Shown here: in pieces, positions 62,179 through 64,000 of the stretch | Position numbering within the stretch: the first letter of the stretch is position 1 | Layout of the letters: each line of letters begins with the position of its first letter | From: an uncultured Acetatifactor sp. | GTDB lineage: Bacteria; Bacillota; Clostridia; Lachnospirales; Lachnospiraceae | DNA: 64,000 nucleotides | NCBI GenBank assembly: GCA_910586215.1 | Contig: CAJUGH010000024.1 | Coordinates: 3,796 to 67,795 of the forward strand | Direction: 5' to 3' | The notes under the pieces: model-generated | Database searches by the model: none | What the model was told of the DNA's origin: nothing | Seen by the model: the letters and a program-made list of their open reading frames with translations, nothing else | Made by a program: the position numbers and the translations under genes

Positions 62179-62229
62179 TTATCATAGACATTATCCCTAA
62201 CACCAGCATGCCTGTAACAATTCTGTAAC

Positions 62230-62258
62230 ATTATAGCATTGCCTCCCACACACTGCAA
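62230..62258 (-). promoter_or_regulatory. Distal promoter of the large GH25 gene
   Basis: Minus-strand TTGCAG (62253-62258), 17 bp, perfect TATAAT (62230-62235), about 235 bp upstream of the start codon. Confidence 0.65.
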
Positions 62259-62314
62259 GCCATACAGGTATTTCTTCATAATTTCTTAAATCTTTTTAAA
62301 TCTCCTTCATAATG

Positions 62315-62343
62315 TGGACTTTCCCACCACATAATAGTAAAAT
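62315..62343 (+). promoter_or_regulatory. Promoter of the SGNH-like membrane protein gene
   Basis: TGGACT (62315-62320), 17 bp, TAAAAT (62338-62343) on the plus strand. The transcript would contain an inverted repeat (AACAGTTC/GAACTGTT near 62351-62378) and family A copy A6 before the start codon at 62598. Confidence 0.55.
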
Positions 62344-62428
62344 GGTGTAACAGTTCCGTGACCTGTCCGAACTGTTGCAAAATGATAACAAGCGTCACCC
62401 GGATATCTCTTATTGTCAGTGACATTCG

Positions 62429-62561
62429 GTTACTGTTCACTCGTGCCACCGCGAGGTGTTTTCACGCACTCTTCGCGTGACAAAGCCGAGACAACCTGCG
62501 CCAAAACGCCTGCATTTGGCGTTTTATGTGCATAGTTGCCGTGAATGGAGTGAACAGCAAC
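62429..62561 (+). repeat. Family A folded repeat, copy A6
   Basis: The only plus-strand copy and the cleanest. Ends GTTACTGTTCACT / AGTGAACAGCAAC pair at 12 of 13 positions. Hairpins: CCACC-GCGA-GGTG; TCACGC, 7-nt loop, GCGTGA (62462-62467 / 62475-62480); variable AAAACGCC/GGCGTTTT (62503-62510 / 62518-62525). It lies 36 bp upstream of the start codon of the plus-strand SGNH-like gene. Confidence 0.8.
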
Positions 62562-62597
62562 GACATCCGTTCATCAAAAGAAAGGGTTATAAAGTAT

Positions 62598-63788
62598 ATG
62601 AAGAGCCAGAATAGCACACAAAAACAGACTCCACGCCCTCACGGCATTCCTGACCTGGAAGTCATTGATCTGGATCACGAGGAGGAGGAAGCGGCTTCCG
62701 TGACGGAAGACCCTTACGGGGAGTTTGAAACTTATGGGGACGAGACGGATCTTGAGGAAGAGGATCCTGTCATGGAGGATTCCCTGGATGGTACAGATGC
62801 CCCTCCACGGAAAAAGTTCCGCATCAATATGCATATTGTACTGCTGATTACCGTGGTTCTTTTTTTCGGGCTTATCATTTACAAGTTCTTTAACTGGGGC
62901 GTGCAGGTGGACCTGGATGAAATCTTCAAGGATGGCCCGGGCACCTATGACAATACCATGGACGAGATTCTACCTCTGCTGGATGCGGACAGCAACCGGG
63001 TTCCCATCAATTACAGTGACGGACTGAACATAGTCCTCTTTGGCAACCATCCCTTTGCGGATGACCGGGATTCCAAGGATGGCCTGGCTAACCTCATTGC
63101 CAAAGATAACGGGGCCACCGTATATAACTGTGCCATCAGCGGTAGTTACCTGGCCTCGGAATGGACCTTCTTCGACCCGTCCGAACGTCCCATGGATGCT
63201 TATACCTTCTATTGGATGTGTTCTGCAGCCACGCAAAATGGCACCAGCCACTATTTCGAACAAGCTGCCGAAGTTCTGGGAGACAGGACCCCCCCGGAAG
63301 CGGCGGAAGTAGCCCAGACCCTGGAGAACCTGGATTTCAGTACGGTGGATGTGATTGCGGTCATGTATGACGCCACGGATTATCTGATGGGACACAAGAT
63401 GTACAGTGACGAAAATTCCACGGATATCACCTATTTTACAGGCAACCTGGAGGCTGGCATTGAGTTGCTCCAGAATGTATACCCCCACATCCGCATCATT
63501 GTCCTCTCCCCTACCTACGCCTTTGGCATTGACGACAACGGGGAATACATCAGCAGTGATATCAAGATCTATGAGAGTGAATTCGGCAGGATGGATGTAC
63601 TGTCCACCTATGTGATCAAAGAATACACCTCCTGTGCTTCCAGGGGTGTGACCTTTGTGGACAATCTCTACGGCACTATCACGGAGGATAACGCCAAAGA
63701 ATTCCTGGTTGACAACCTGCATTTGAATGTAAAGGGACGGAAGAAAGTGGCAGAACGTTTTTCCTATGCACTTCACTATTATGATTAA
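62598..63788 (+). CDS. SGNH/GDSL-like membrane protein with altered nucleophile motif
   Basis: 396 residues; start MKSQNSTQKQTPRPHG chosen because the longer frame runs into repeat A6, and AAAGGG lies 11 nt away. An acidic cytoplasmic tail (about 15-75; DLDHEEEEAASVTED, EEEDPVMED) precedes one membrane span (about 82-102). The extracellular domain has SGNH order: IVLFGNHPFADDR in block I, ATVYNCAISGSYLAS in block II and the Asp-His pair in VDNLHLNVKG at the end. Block I should read GDS or GNS, but the codon is CAT, giving His instead of the catalytic Ser. It may have lost hydrolase activity or use another residue. Its location suggests a role with the wall polymer, for example acyl-group handling. 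Confidence 0.88.
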   Translation: MKSQNSTQKQTPRPHGIPDLEVIDLDHEEEEAASVTEDPYGEFETYGDETDLEEEDPVMEDSLDGTDAPPRKKFRINMHIVLLITVVLFFGLIIYKFFNWGVQVDLDEIFKDGPGTYDNTMDEILPLLDADSNRVPINYSDGLNIVLFGNHPFADDRDSKDGLANLIAKDNGATVYNCAISGSYLASEWTFFDPSERPMDAYTFYWMCSAATQNGTSHYFEQAAEVLGDRTPPEAAEVAQTLENLDFSTVDVIAVMYDATDYLMGHKMYSDENSTDITYFTGNLEAGIELLQNVYPHIRIIVLSPTYAFGIDDNGEYISSDIKIYESEFGRMDVLSTYVIKEYTSCASRGVTFVDNLYGTITEDNAKEFLVDNLHLNVKGRKKVAERFSYALHYYD

Positions 63789-63790
63789 CA

Positions 63791-63944
63791 GTTCAGCCAG
63801 TGGAAAGCGTATGGATGCAAATCGTGCTTGCACGAATTTTCATCCATCGGTTTCCACTGAGGGAGCGCCATTTCATGAGTAAAGAAAGCTGCGAAGCAGC
63901 GGAAAGCGCCATAGGCGCGACTTTACGAATGGCGCGGGCTGAAC
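63791..63944 (+). repeat. Family B folded repeat, full copy B2 (154 bp)
   Basis: Plus-strand counterpart of B1, same length, starting 2 bp after the SGNH-like gene's stop codon. The outer GTTCAGCC/GGCTGAAC stem, the AGTGGAAA/TTTCCACT arm, CGCCATT/AATGGCG, and hairpins GCTGCGAAGCAGC and GCGCCATAGGCGC are all kept. Confidence 0.85.
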
Positions 63945-64000
63945 GCTGCCTGCGAATGGCGCGGGCTGAACGCTGCCTGCGAATGGCGCGGGCTGAACGC
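63927..64000 (+). repeat. 27-bp tandem repeat grown from the end of B2
   Basis: GAATGGCGCGGGCTGAACGC plus TGCCTGC is repeated exactly at 63927, 63954 and 63981 (third copy cut after 20 bp by the window end). The first 18 bases are the terminal part of repeat B2. The array may continue beyond the window. Confidence 0.9.

Noticed and set aside
63927..64000. CRISPR array at the right edge
   Set aside because: The copies are directly joined with no unique spacers, and the unit derives from a family B end.

Overview
The window looks like a chromosomal segment of a gut-type clostridium (Bacillota, probably Lachnospiraceae; moderately high GC). I infer this from the proteins: LytTR regulators, DUF3021/DUF2812 systems, a YolD partner of a Y-family polymerase, GH25 proteins with SpaA/Big-like domains, an unusual ClpX, and an ABC-exported rhamnose polysaccharide locus. 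No rRNA, tRNA, CRISPR array, phage or insertion sequence was seen. Nearly all genes lie on the minus strand and so are transcribed right to left.

Layout. (1) 1-9.5 kb: envelope functions. These are an HD-domain protein cut by the left edge, a PdaA-like deacetylase, an ABC exporter, a LytTR two-component pair, a lipid-flippase-like membrane protein and a diacylglycerol-type glycosyltransferase overlapping it by 4 bp. (2) 9.7-15.2 kb: a GH29 fucosidase, a Y-family DNA polymerase coupled to a YolD-like gene, and a subtilisin-family protease. (3) 15.4-23.3 kb: a small membrane protein and three ABC/regulator modules: NatA/NatB-like; PadR-DUF2812 with a large palindromic operator; LytTR-DUF3021-BcrA-like ABC. 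(4) 23.6-29.1 kb: a short-chain dehydrogenase, a histidine phosphatase and a metal-homeostasis group (ZIP transporter, P1B ATPase, separate HMA metallochaperone) with an ArsR/SmtB-like operator. (5) 29.3-34.6 kb: ClpX, HtrA and GlmS.

(6) 34.6-62 kb is the centrepiece, a cell-surface polysaccharide locus. RfbB, RfbA and RfbC make most of the dTDP-rhamnose pathway (RmlD is not in the window). Phosphoglucomutase and GlmS supply sugar phosphates. A polyisoprenyl-phosphate sugar transferase primes the lipid carrier and five GT2 proteins extend the chain. A Wzm/Wzt ABC exporter whose ATPase has a C-terminal Wzt_C-like domain exports it. A methyltransferase with a kinase-like C-terminal region could cap it, a GT-C-like membrane protein may decorate it, and an LCP protein could attach it to the wall. 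Two membrane-anchored GH25 muramidase-like proteins are embedded in the locus. (7) At the right edge is a plus-strand SGNH-like membrane protein whose expected catalytic serine is histidine.

The most unusual signal is noncoding. Two families of dispersed, strongly folded repeats lie between the genes. Family A (six copies plus two solo ends) keeps a hairpin with a 7-nt loop although stem sequence changes between copies, and has a second hairpin whose sequence differs in every copy while pairing is kept. Family B (two full 154-bp copies, a short form and remnants) folds like a cloverleaf. Every full copy runs in the same direction as its neighbouring gene. Sequence related to these repeats also forms the 3' ends of two coding sequences.
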